Source: Candidatus Zhuqueibacterota bacterium (lineage in GTDB: Bacteria > SM23-31). From it: a stretch of 5,088 bases of DNA. Positions 1-5,088 of the stretch are shown here, piece after piece. The DNA lies in assembly GCA_022562855.1 (NCBI GenBank), contig JADFON010000184.1:1-5088 (forward strand), read 5' to 3'. The notes beneath the pieces are model-generated. The model was not told the origin of the DNA. It was given only the letters and a program-made list of their open reading frames with translations, and ran no database searches. The number at the start of each line of letters is the position of its first letter. Within the stretch, counting starts at the first letter, position 1. A program made the translations under genes and the position numbers.

Positions 1-836
1 ACCTCGATGTTTGCAGAAAATGCAAGACGGTCGATTGTTTTCGCGGGAATGGATCGGGCTATGCGTGTCCAACCGGGATGAATCTGAAAACCATGAATAC
101 CAACACCTATTGCATCATGTGCGCCGAATGTTTTCGAACCTGCAAATATGATAACGTTGCGCTCAATATCCGCCCGTTTTCTCATGATCTGATGACAAAC
201 CCGAAACCGAGATTGGATGAAGCTTTTTTTGCGCTTACGTTATTCGCCCTTACCGCATTTCACGGTTTGACGATGACGCCGGTCTGGCGTTTGATGACCG
301 GTACGGTCAAAGATATAACGGGCGCAGGTGAGATAACCGCCTTCTCCATAGCTATGGCGGTGTGTATCGTGATTCCGGTACTGGTGTTTTACCTTTTTTC
401 CCGGGTCTCCTATTTCATGGCGGGGTCATCCGGTGCAAATTTCCGCAGCATGTTTATAAAGTATTCCTACAGTGTCATACCCATAGCGTTGTTCTACCAT
501 GTAGCTCATAACTTTGAGCATTTCGTTGTCGAAAGTCAAAAACTCATCGTATTGATATCCGACCCGTTTGGCTTCGGCTGGAATATTTTCGGTACGGCGG
601 ATGTTCAGACAGCCTCTCTGTTCCCGGTCGGAACAATATGGTTTACGCAGGTATTCATGATCGTTATCGGGCACGTATTCGGAATATACATCTCACACCG
701 CTATTCGTACCAAATGTTCAAAGACCGGAAATCGGCAATAAAAAGCCAAATCCCGATGATCGTAATGATGATCCTCTTTTCCATACTGAGCCTCTGGCTC
801 ATCGCCCAACCCATGGAAATGCGCACCGCAATGTAA
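1..836 (+). CDS. Membrane-bound 2x[4Fe-4S] polyferredoxin-type protein, C-terminal part (5' end outside window)
   Basis: The frame is open from the left edge (first full codon at base 3), so the start lies upstream; 277 residues are visible. Visible residues 4-47 form a bacterial-type two-cluster ferredoxin domain: C4-x2-C7-x4-C12 with C22-P, then C37-x2-C40-x2-C43-x3-C47. About five hydrophobic segments follow, near 72-93, 112-139, 151-168, 208-230 and 248-268. Several histidines lie in or beside these helices (H87, H166, H169, H173, H224, H232) and could bind haem b or a quinone; that is inference. The layout recalls the NapH/NosR/CcoG superfamily of membrane electron-transfer proteins, where cytoplasmic clusters exchange electrons with the membrane. 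The missing N-terminus may hold more helices or clusters. The ATG at 78 lies between the two cysteine groups and would cut the ferredoxin fold, so it is not the start. The subfamily is not identified. Confidence 0.85.
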   Translation, partial: LDVCRKCKTVDCFRGNGSGYACPTGMNLKTMNTNTYCIMCAECFRTCKYDNVALNIRPFSHDLMTNPKPRLDEAFFALTLFALTAFHGLTMTPVWRLMTGTVKDITGAGEITAFSIAMAVCIVIPVLVFYLFSRVSYFMAGSSGANFRSMFIKYSYSVIPIALFYHVAHNFEHFVVESQKLIVLISDPFGFGWNIFGTADVQTASLFPVGTIWFTQVFMIVIGHVFGIYISHRYSYQMFKDRKSAIKSQIPMIVMMILFSILSLWLIAQPMEMRTAM

Positions 837-925
837 AGTGAATAATAAATCACGTTTTGCTTTCCACCCTAACTTATACTATCCCACAGAAATATGTTAA
901 ATTTTGGAAATTTATGCGTTAATTA

Positions 926-949
926 CACCCCCAAACAAGTTTGAGGGTG
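926..949. repeat. Imperfect hairpin / inverted repeat
   Basis: CACCC (926-930) pairs with GGGTG (945-949), and CAAA with TTTG, separated by one C-A mismatch; the loop is four bases or fewer. It lies 90 bases after the polyferredoxin stop. No T-run follows on the + strand, so a standard intrinsic terminator is unlikely. It may be part of the repeat complex that follows at 967, or a transcript-stabilising stem. Confidence 0.6.
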
Positions 950-966
950 CCACACATGCACTTTAT

Positions 967-1025
967 GTCATTGTCCCGTCAGGGATGGCTCACGCCACGA
1001 GGAGCGAAGCGACGTGGCAATCTCC
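967..1025 (+). repeat. Dispersed repeat, copy 1 (24-base insertion)
   Basis: Shares three blocks, in the same order and orientation, with the copy at 2238-2283: GTCATTG (967-973), CGAGGAG (998-1004) and the 16-base CGACGTGGCAATCTCC (1010-1025). Between the first two blocks are 24 extra bases (974-997) that include a small hairpin, TCCC-GTCA-GGGA (974-985). GCCACG (994-999) can also pair with CGTGGC (1013-1018). It is a non-coding palindromic repeat resembling REP-like elements scattered between genes in many bacterial genomes. No transposase is visible. Confidence 0.7.
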
Positions 1026-1174
1026 CTCTCGATTTGATTTCCCTAACCCCTCTTCTCTTCTCAAGCATGTCCTGCACCGAATTTAATTCAGGGTATCTCA
1101 GGAAGAAAGGGCAGGCGATGAGTTTCCTCAATCATCAGAACAAAATATTTCAATAATGTTTTGGTTAATAATAA

Positions 1175-1206
1175 TTGATTTTTTACTTTTATGTCTGCGT
1201 TATAAT
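1175..1206 (+). promoter_or_regulatory. Possible promoter upstream of the DUF1259 gene
   Basis: TATAAT at 1201-1206 is a perfect sigma-70-type -10 hexamer in very AT-rich DNA, about 70 bases before the lipoprotein start. The nearest -35-like hexamer is TTGATT at 1175-1180, but the 20-base spacer exceeds the usual 16-18. The -10 element may be real and the -35 assignment is doubtful. Confidence 0.3.
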
Positions 1207-1266
1207 TTATATTGTAAGGTCAGCCCTTATGAGCATATTTGCCGGTCATACAATTCATCGATAAAC

Positions 1267-1272
1267 AAGAGG
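1267..1272 (+). promoter_or_regulatory. Ribosome binding site fixing the DUF1259 start
   Basis: AAGAGG lies six bases before the ATG at 1279. The Lys/Arg-rich signal peptide begins directly at that ATG, so this site decides the start in favour of 1279 over the in-frame ATG at 1156. Confidence 0.65.
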
Positions 1273-1278
1273 TATAAA

Positions 1279-2190
1279 ATGAAACGCAAATTTGTCAAAA
1301 AAGCATTTTTTTTCTCATTAATTTTTCTTGTTTCAAATTGCGGCGGAAGCGGGTCGGACGTAAGTGAGTCGTTCCCTCCGCTCGATACAGCACAGATCGA
1401 AGCAATTACCGGGATACGCGGAACGGAAAACAATGGGGAATATAAGATCGCCGTTGCGCAGAATGATCTGAACGTTTCCGTCGACGGTTTCAGGATAATC
1501 CCCCCGATGGGTTTAACCTCATGGGCAGGATTTACACCCGCGCCGGAGGGGGCGATGGTCATGGGCGACTTGGTCGTTCTTGAAGATGAAATCGGACCGG
1601 TACAGGAAGTATTTATAAACAACGGCATGACCGTTACAGCGATTCATAATCATTTTATCCGGGACAACCCCAAAGTGATGTTTATGCATTTTCACGGTAT
1701 AGACCGGACCGAAAATCTCGCAAGTACCGTTAAAATGGGACTGGATAAAGTCCGCGAACTGCGCGCGGCAAAGGGTCTGACAGGAGAGCCTTCCACGGTT
1801 GAAACCACCTTTGATACCGATAAAATAAGCGCAATTCTCGGTCATTCGGGAGCGCTGAACGCCGGTGTTTACAAAATCACTGTCGGCAGACCGGATGTTT
1901 CTCTCACCGACCATGACATACCGGTCAGCACATTTATGGGATTCAACACATGGATGGCATTCCAGGGTTCGCCGCAAAACGCTGCGGTTGCCGGCGATTT
2001 TACCATGCTCGAGCACGAAGTAGCGCCGGTTATACAGGCGCTGGTTTCAAACGGCATTGAAGTGGTTGCCGTGCACAATCACATGACCACCGAATCCCCG
2101 CGGATCTTTTTCCTCCATTTCTGGGGTGTGGGACCGGCAGAGGATCTGGCGTACGGTCTCAAAGCGGGGCTGGACCAAATTGGAAACTAA
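1279..2190 (+). CDS. DUF1259 (LppY/LpqO-like) tandem-domain lipoprotein
   Basis: 303 residues. The N-terminus (MKRKFVKK, then a hydrophobic run to about residue 18) ends in LVSNC at 17-21. C21 followed by GGSGS looks like a lipobox with an unusual Asn at -1, so the protein is probably exported and lipid-anchored. Two homologous domains follow, about 33-155 and 178-300. Each has a G-x-Y-K-I strand, a G-D segment leading to an acidic stretch (LEDEIGPV at 101-108; LEHEVAPV at 244-251), a V-x-A-[IV]-H-N-H motif (H123/H125; H266/H268) and a following HFHG or HFWG (137-140; 280-283). The clustered histidines suggest a metal site, but the family has no established function that I know of. Two repeats per protein is normal for DUF1259. 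The gene has its own SD and a promoter-like region, and lies between two direct copies of a dispersed repeat, so it may be transcribed apart from its neighbours. Confidence 0.88.
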   Translation: MKRKFVKKAFFFSLIFLVSNCGGSGSDVSESFPPLDTAQIEAITGIRGTENNGEYKIAVAQNDLNVSVDGFRIIPPMGLTSWAGFTPAPEGAMVMGDLVVLEDEIGPVQEVFINNGMTVTAIHNHFIRDNPKVMFMHFHGIDRTENLASTVKMGLDKVRELRAAKGLTGEPSTVETTFDTDKISAILGHSGALNAGVYKITVGRPDVSLTDHDIPVSTFMGFNTWMAFQGSPQNAAVAGDFTMLEHEVAPVIQALVSNGIEVVAVHNHMTTESPRIFFLHFWGVGPAEDLAYGLKAGLDQIGN

Positions 2191-2237
2191 CAGGTAATTG
2201 TATTAATGTTCCATAATCATAAGAAAACCGTATTACT

Positions 2238-2283
2238 GTCATTGCGAGGAGTCCCGAGAATTCGGGACGACGTGGCAATCTCC
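2238..2283 (+). repeat. Dispersed repeat, copy 2
   Basis: Same orientation as the copy at 967-1025: GTCATTG (2238-2244), CGAGGAG (2245-2251) and CGACGTGGCAATCTCC (2268-2283). The central part is a perfect 7-bp hairpin, GTCCCGA (2251-2257) with TCGGGAC (2262-2268) around a GAAT loop. In copy 1 the central part is a shorter GCGAAGC-type sequence. The variable middle inside conserved flanks is typical of a folding intergenic repeat. It starts 48 bases after the DUF1259 stop. Confidence 0.75.
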
Positions 2284-2320
2284 TCCTTTATAAAAAACTT
2301 TATTATATAGGAGCACAACA

Positions 2321-2347
2321 ATGATAAGACATATATCGAGCATATAA
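2321..2347 (+). CDS. Possible 8-codon leader peptide (MIRHISSI)
   Basis: ATG at 2321 is preceded by AGGAG at 2309-2313 with seven bases between, which is near-ideal spacing. The frame reads eight codons to TAA at 2345-2347. That stop forms the first three bases of the palindrome TAAGAATTCTTA, and the left outer arm of the larger inverted repeat lies inside the frame. A translating ribosome would therefore cover the arm, as in an attenuator. The cytochrome gene begins 60 bases further on. The ORF is so short that it could be chance; the SD is the main evidence. Confidence 0.3.
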   Translation: MIRHISSI

Positions 2348-2364
2348 GAATTCTTACTCGATAT
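2333..2364. promoter_or_regulatory. Nested palindrome in the cytochrome leader
   Basis: ATATCGAG (2333-2340) is the exact reverse complement of CTCGATAT (2357-2364). Between them lie CATA and the perfect 12-base palindrome TAAGAATTCTTA (2345-2356). The arms can form an 8-bp plus 6-bp stem with a four-base bulge, although the inner part would need a small loop. It lies 43-74 bases before the cytochrome start. It could be an operator for a dimeric regulator, an RNA stem in the 5' leader, or a weak terminator (ATTTTT at 2370-2375 follows). I do not recognise it as a known regulator site. Confidence 0.5.
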
Positions 2365-2406
2365 TTGAATATTTTTAACGGGTAACTTTGACAAGGAGAC
2401 GGACTA

Positions 2407-3633
2407 ATGTCCTTTAAAAATATATTCATATCTATATTTATCGGTACTTCGCTCATAATTTCCGCACTGATCATAAATTCGAAAAGACCCGAGGTTGAAA
2501 CTTCTCGGCCCACACCGGATTATGTCCGTGCATCAGGGAGGTGCGCGCAATGTCACCGGCAGGAAACATCCGCAATCGTGCACCAGTTTGAGCAAAGTAC
2601 ACATGCGGCAGAGGGTGTCAACTGTCTCGATTGCCACAAACCGCTTGAGGGTCAGACGCAGAACGACCATCGCGGTTTCTTAATTACGTCGACGGTAACA
2701 TCGAAAAATTGCACACAATGCCACCAGACGCAATATGACCAGTTTATTCGAAGCCGTCATGCCGCTCCTGCATGGGCTGCGGTTCGCGGAAGTCAGGATT
2801 TCACCGACGAACAGATAGACTTCGCCGAAACGTATCATAAAGGCGCCGTTGACCGTCCGGCAAATGCACTTGCTTTATTACAGGGCTCCAGTTCAATCGA
2901 ATCCGGTTGTCTGGCTTGTCACAGTATCGGAAAACCCAATGACGACGACTCCATCGGAGATTGTACCGCTTGCCACGCACGTCATTCAACGTCGATCTCC
3001 CTTGCGCGTGAGCCTGCAACGTGCGGGCAGTGCCATATGGGTCCCGACCATGCACAATTAGAGATATACAACGAATCGAAACACGGTGTACTGTTCAATG
3101 CGCAAAGGCAATTTATGAACCTGAATGCGCCGCCGAAAACCCTTAGCACCGCCGATATGCCGATTCCGACTTGTGCAACGTGCCATATGAGCGGTCTTGA
3201 GGGTCTGAAATTCACTCACGATGTAACCGAAAGGCTTTCCTACTGGCTGTTTGCGCCTGTTTCGGAGAAACGTCCCGGTTATGAGCGGGGAAAAAATGAA
3301 ATGAAGGAAGTCTGCCTGAAGTGCCATGCAAAACCGCATGTCGACGAGTTTTATACAAAAGCCGAAGCTGTGGTTCTTTCAACGAATGAAAAGGTAAAAG
3401 AAGCACAGAATCTAATGGCGGAGTTAAGGAGTGAAGGTCTCCTTACGCCCGAACCGTTCGACGAACACATCGAGTTTCTCTTCTTCGATTTCTGGCACTA
3501 TTTCGGTCGCACCGCGAAACACGGCGCCTACATGGGAGGAGCCGATTTTGTGCAATGGCACGGAAATTACGAATTGCTTTTGATGATGACCCAAATGAAA
3601 GAAATCGCAGAGCAGCTTCGAAAGAGACAATGA
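2407..3633 (+). CDS. Membrane-anchored octaheme c-type cytochrome, hydroxylamine oxidoreductase (HAO) family
   Basis: 408 residues, with AAGGAG at 2393-2398, eight bases before the ATG. Residues 5-24 form one hydrophobic segment without a clear cleavage site, probably an uncleaved anchor placing the haem domain in the periplasm. Eight CxxCH motifs have their His at 50, 77, 106, 172, 190, 210, 260 and 307; there is no CxxCK, which speaks against octaheme nitrite or tetrathionate reductases. Features typical of HAO-like proteins include SRHAAPAW (116-123), CTACHARH (186-193), CHMGPDH (209-215) with ESKHG (223-227), THDVTERLS (270-278) and a C-terminal GADFVQWHG (378-386). By analogy with HAO, haem 4 (168-172) would be the catalytic haem. 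The family oxidises hydroxylamine (HAO, anammox enzymes) or reduces nitrite/hydroxylamine (epsilon-Hao type). F381 may replace the Tyr that cross-links the P460 haem, favouring a reductive role; this needs an alignment. The next gene overlaps its stop. Confidence 0.9.
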   Translation: MSFKNIFISIFIGTSLIISALIINSKRPEVETSRPTPDYVRASGRCAQCHRQETSAIVHQFEQSTHAAEGVNCLDCHKPLEGQTQNDHRGFLITSTVTSKNCTQCHQTQYDQFIRSRHAAPAWAAVRGSQDFTDEQIDFAETYHKGAVDRPANALALLQGSSSIESGCLACHSIGKPNDDDSIGDCTACHARHSTSISLAREPATCGQCHMGPDHAQLEIYNESKHGVLFNAQRQFMNLNAPPKTLSTADMPIPTCATCHMSGLEGLKFTHDVTERLSYWLFAPVSEKRPGYERGKNEMKEVCLKCHAKPHVDEFYTKAEAVVLSTNEKVKEAQNLMAELRSEGLLTPEPFDEHIEFLFFDFWHYFGRTAKHGAYMGGADFVQWHGNYELLLMMTQMKEIAEQLRKRQ

Positions 3634-4463
3634 TGGAATTGAACCTCGATTGGTACCGGGACCGGGTTTTGCTCATTGAACTTTTTGTTCTTTCAAACAT
3701 GGCGTTTCTCGGTTTCGATATATACATTGCCCACTCTGCGAATATCCATTCGCGATGGACAGAGTGGATACCGATTTTCTTCTCATTCATTGCAACTATC
3801 GCGCTGGTGTATAAATTCTCTTTCAAGGATTCGGGTTTGAATCCTATCCGGCATACAACAGGAATGGTCGTGGGATGGCTTTCAATAGTAGTTGGGATAA
3901 CGGGGATGGTTCTTCACCTGCAGAGTCAGTTGTTCCAGGAATTCTCTATCAAAAGTCTCGTGTATACCGCCCCGTTCGTCGCGCCGCTCTCGTTCACGGG
4001 TGTCGGTCTGCTCCTGCTTATGAACAGAATGGTAAAACCCGGTTCTTATGAATGGAGCAAATGGGTAATTTTCCTATCTCTCGGCGGATTTTTTGGAAAT
4101 TTTATTCTTGCCCTGTGCGACCATGCCCAAAACGGGTTCTTTTCAATATCAGAGTGGATCCCGGTTTTCGGAAGCGCCATTGCGGTCGGTTTTCTGACGG
4201 TAACGTTATTTGAAAATACCACTATTTCTTTTCTGAAAATCTGTAAGTATATTATGCTCATTCAGATCGTTATCGGGTGTCTCGGTTTGTATTTTCATCT
4301 TACCGCAGATCAATTTGAAATCACGAGAAGTATAATGGACAGCCTTACTTATGGACCGCCGGTCTTTGCGCCGCTTCTTCTCCCGAATCTTGCCCTCTTA
4401 GCGTTAATCGGCTGCTGGGATTACACGATGAAGCTCGGCAATGAACAAACTCAGAAAATATGA
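3630..4463 (+). CDS. Eight-helix membrane protein with internal duplication, putative redox partner of the octaheme cytochrome
   Basis: 277 residues from the ATG at 3630, which overlaps the cytochrome stop by four bases (ATGA); the adjacent ATG at 3633 (276 residues) is equally possible. A weak purine SD (AAAGAGA, 3621-3627) inside the cytochrome gene fits translational coupling. Predicted helices lie near 11-33, 46-62, 77-97, 110-131, 145-166, 176-195, 205-224 and 239-262. The two halves are homologous: H35 then EWIP (45-48), H96-L, Y112-x-A-P-F-V-A-P-L; and H165 then EWIP (175-178), H223-L, Y241-x-P-P-V-F-A-P-L. In both halves the first His is ten residues before EWIP. Each half thus has two His at or near helix ends, which could bind b-type haem; this is inference. 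I do not recognise a named family. The coupling suggests it anchors the cytochrome or passes quinol electrons to it. It lacks CxxCH, so it is not a NapC/NrfH protein. Confidence 0.85.
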   Translation: MMELNLDWYRDRVLLIELFVLSNMAFLGFDIYIAHSANIHSRWTEWIPIFFSFIATIALVYKFSFKDSGLNPIRHTTGMVVGWLSIVVGITGMVLHLQSQLFQEFSIKSLVYTAPFVAPLSFTGVGLLLLMNRMVKPGSYEWSKWVIFLSLGGFFGNFILALCDHAQNGFFSISEWIPVFGSAIAVGFLTVTLFENTTISFLKICKYIMLIQIVIGCLGLYFHLTADQFEITRSIMDSLTYGPPVFAPLLLPNLALLALIGCWDYTMKLGNEQTQKI

Positions 4464-4545
4464 GTATATTTATTTACTTGATTATTTTACTCTTTCGGTG
4501 GTATCTTTACATGTCTAAAGACAATACGAAAATCCTCAAAACAAC

Positions 4546-4551
4546 GGAGAG
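4546..4551 (+). promoter_or_regulatory. Ribosome binding site fixing the Asp-box protein start
   Basis: GGAGAG lies four bases before the ATG at 4556 (its GGAG core, six). Two in-frame ATGs lie further upstream, at 4460 (overlapping the preceding stop as ATGA) and 4511. Neither has a comparable SD, and 4556 begins a standard signal peptide. Confidence 0.55.
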
Positions 4552-4555
4552 AAAA

Positions 4556-5088
4556 ATGACAATAAATAAAATCAGCCGCTTTGCTCTTATCTTTATGATT
4601 CTCGGCGCTGTAACATTGAGTACAAGTATTTCACAGACATTAGCTCAAACGGTAGTCACAGAAATACCGAATCCCGCCGGGGAAAACACCGAAGAAGCAA
4701 ATCTTTATGCGGACGATAATGGGAACGTCTACCTGACCTGGATAAAGAAAGGTGAGAAAAGGGTCAGTTCGCTCATGTTTTCAAAGTTTGAAGACGGTGA
4801 CTGGTCTTCTGCCCGGAAAATAGCGGAAGGGAACGACTGGTTCGTGAACTGGGCGGATTTTCCGTCATTGATTTCTACACCCGACGGCAAGTTTGCGGCT
4901 CATTGGCTGGCAAAAAGCGATGTCGGGACATACGCCTATGATGTCAATATCGCACGGTCCCTCGACGGTGGTAAAAGCTGGAGCGAACCTCTGCTTCCTC
5001 ATAGCGACGGCACCCCGACGGAACACGGTTTTGTTTCAATGCTCCCGTGGGATGATGAGAGTTTTTTTGCGATGTGGCTTGACGGCAG
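4556..5088 (+). CDS. Secreted Asp-box (BNR/sialidase-like) beta-propeller protein, N-terminal part (3' end outside window)
   Basis: 177 residues are visible and the frame is open at the right edge. Residues 1-30 are a signal peptide (Lys/Arg start, hydrophobic 9-22, likely cleavage after TLA at 28-30). The mature part alternates beta-strand segments with Gly/Asp turns. It carries an Asp-box, S135-L-D137-G-G139-K-S-W142, and Trp-rich segments such as YLTWIK (59-64) and AAHWLAK (114-120), which look like propeller blades. Asp-boxes mark sialidase-fold six-bladed propellers, but many such proteins are not sialidases. No catalytic Arg triad or Tyr/Glu pair can be judged from this fragment, so no substrate is assigned. 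It begins 92 bases after the membrane-protein stop on the same strand and may be co-transcribed, although its fold does not suggest a redox role. Confidence 0.8.
   Translation, partial: MTINKISRFALIFMILGAVTLSTSISQTLAQTVVTEIPNPAGENTEEANLYADDNGNVYLTWIKKGEKRVSSLMFSKFEDGDWSSARKIAEGNDWFVNWADFPSLISTPDGKFAAHWLAKSDVGTYAYDVNIARSLDGGKSWSEPLLPHSDGTPTEHGFVSMLPWDDESFFAMWLDG

Larger units (their letters stand above)
837..1278. other. Intergenic stretch without a convincing gene
   Basis: These 442 bases hold a 24-base imperfect hairpin (926-949), a dispersed-repeat copy (967-1025), a pyrimidine-rich stretch around 1021-1060 and an AT-rich promoter-like stretch (about 1140-1215). Short open frames here start without good ribosome sites, run through the repeat and show no recognisable protein features. 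The frame of the downstream lipoprotein stays open back to an ATG at 1156, but that extension has no SD motif and would bury the signal peptide. Confidence 0.7.

Noticed and set aside
838-860. Intrinsic terminator after the polyferredoxin gene (GTGA...TCAC followed by GTTTTG)
   Set aside because: The stem is only four base pairs with an eight-base loop, and the T-run is short and broken.
904-1156. Short open frames in the first gap
   Set aside because: They overlap each other, run through the dispersed repeat, have poor ribosome sites and no recognisable protein features.
1156-1278. N-terminal extension of the DUF1259 protein from ATG 1156
   Set aside because: No SD before 1156, the stretch covers the AT-rich promoter-like DNA, and the signal peptide and SD place the start at 1279.
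1519-2016. Minus-strand open frame antisense to the DUF1259 gene
   Set aside because: The plus strand encodes a clear two-domain family protein here; the reverse frame is a shadow with no motif support.
2238-2283. CRISPR repeat
   Set aside because: There are only two copies 1.27 kb apart in the whole window, with a gene between and no spacer array or cas gene.
2360-2367. Bacteroidota-type -7 promoter element (TAnnTTTG) before the cytochrome
   Set aside because: The sequence GATATTTG matches only imperfectly and no TTG lies at the expected -33 distance.
3555-3629. Start of the membrane protein at ATG 3555
   Set aside because: It would overlap the conserved C-terminus of the cytochrome by 79 bases and add a charged segment outside the duplicated unit; ATG 3630/3633 gives a normal stop-start overlap.

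Overview
The window carries five protein-coding genes, all on the + strand. Two of them run off the edges. Layout: (1) the C-terminal part of a membrane-bound 2x[4Fe-4S] polyferredoxin (1-836); (2) a 442-base gap with hairpins, one copy of a dispersed repeat and an AT-rich promoter-like stretch; (3) a DUF1259 (LppY/LpqO-type) lipoprotein of two tandem domains (1279-2190); (4) a 216-base gap with a second repeat copy, a possible 8-codon leader ORF and a palindrome; (5) an octaheme c-type cytochrome of the hydroxylamine oxidoreductase (HAO) family (2407-3633); (6) an eight-helix membrane protein (3630-4463) whose start overlaps the cytochrome stop, and which is a clear internal duplication with one conserved His pair per half; (7) the start of a secreted Asp-box (BNR/sialidase-like) protein (4556-5088).

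The organism cannot be fixed from this window. Multiheme cytochromes, a polyferredoxin and exported lipoprotein and Asp-box proteins indicate a respiring Gram-negative-type bacterium. SD-like motifs precede three starts (AAGAGG, AAGGAG, GGAGAG), which argues against a typical Bacteroidota genome. The dispersed repeat (GTCATTG...CGAGGAG...CGACGTGGCAATCTCC) is of a kind I associate with many environmental bacteria. An FCB-group or similar anaerobic or facultative lineage is a guess, not a conclusion.

How the genes may work together (inference): the cytochrome has all eight CxxCH motifs, HAO-family signatures and an N-terminal membrane anchor. The overlapping membrane protein sits where a quinone-interacting partner would be expected; the best-known partners of HAO-like reductases are NapC/NrfH-type tetraheme cytochromes, and none is visible here. 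Its duplicated His-bearing helices could hold b-type haem. The cytochrome and membrane protein are therefore the best candidate for an undescribed nitrogen-oxide/hydroxylamine redox module. The polyferredoxin may feed electrons into the same membrane system, but 1.5 kb and the DUF1259 gene separate it from the module. DUF1259 and the Asp-box protein have no clear role in this chemistry.
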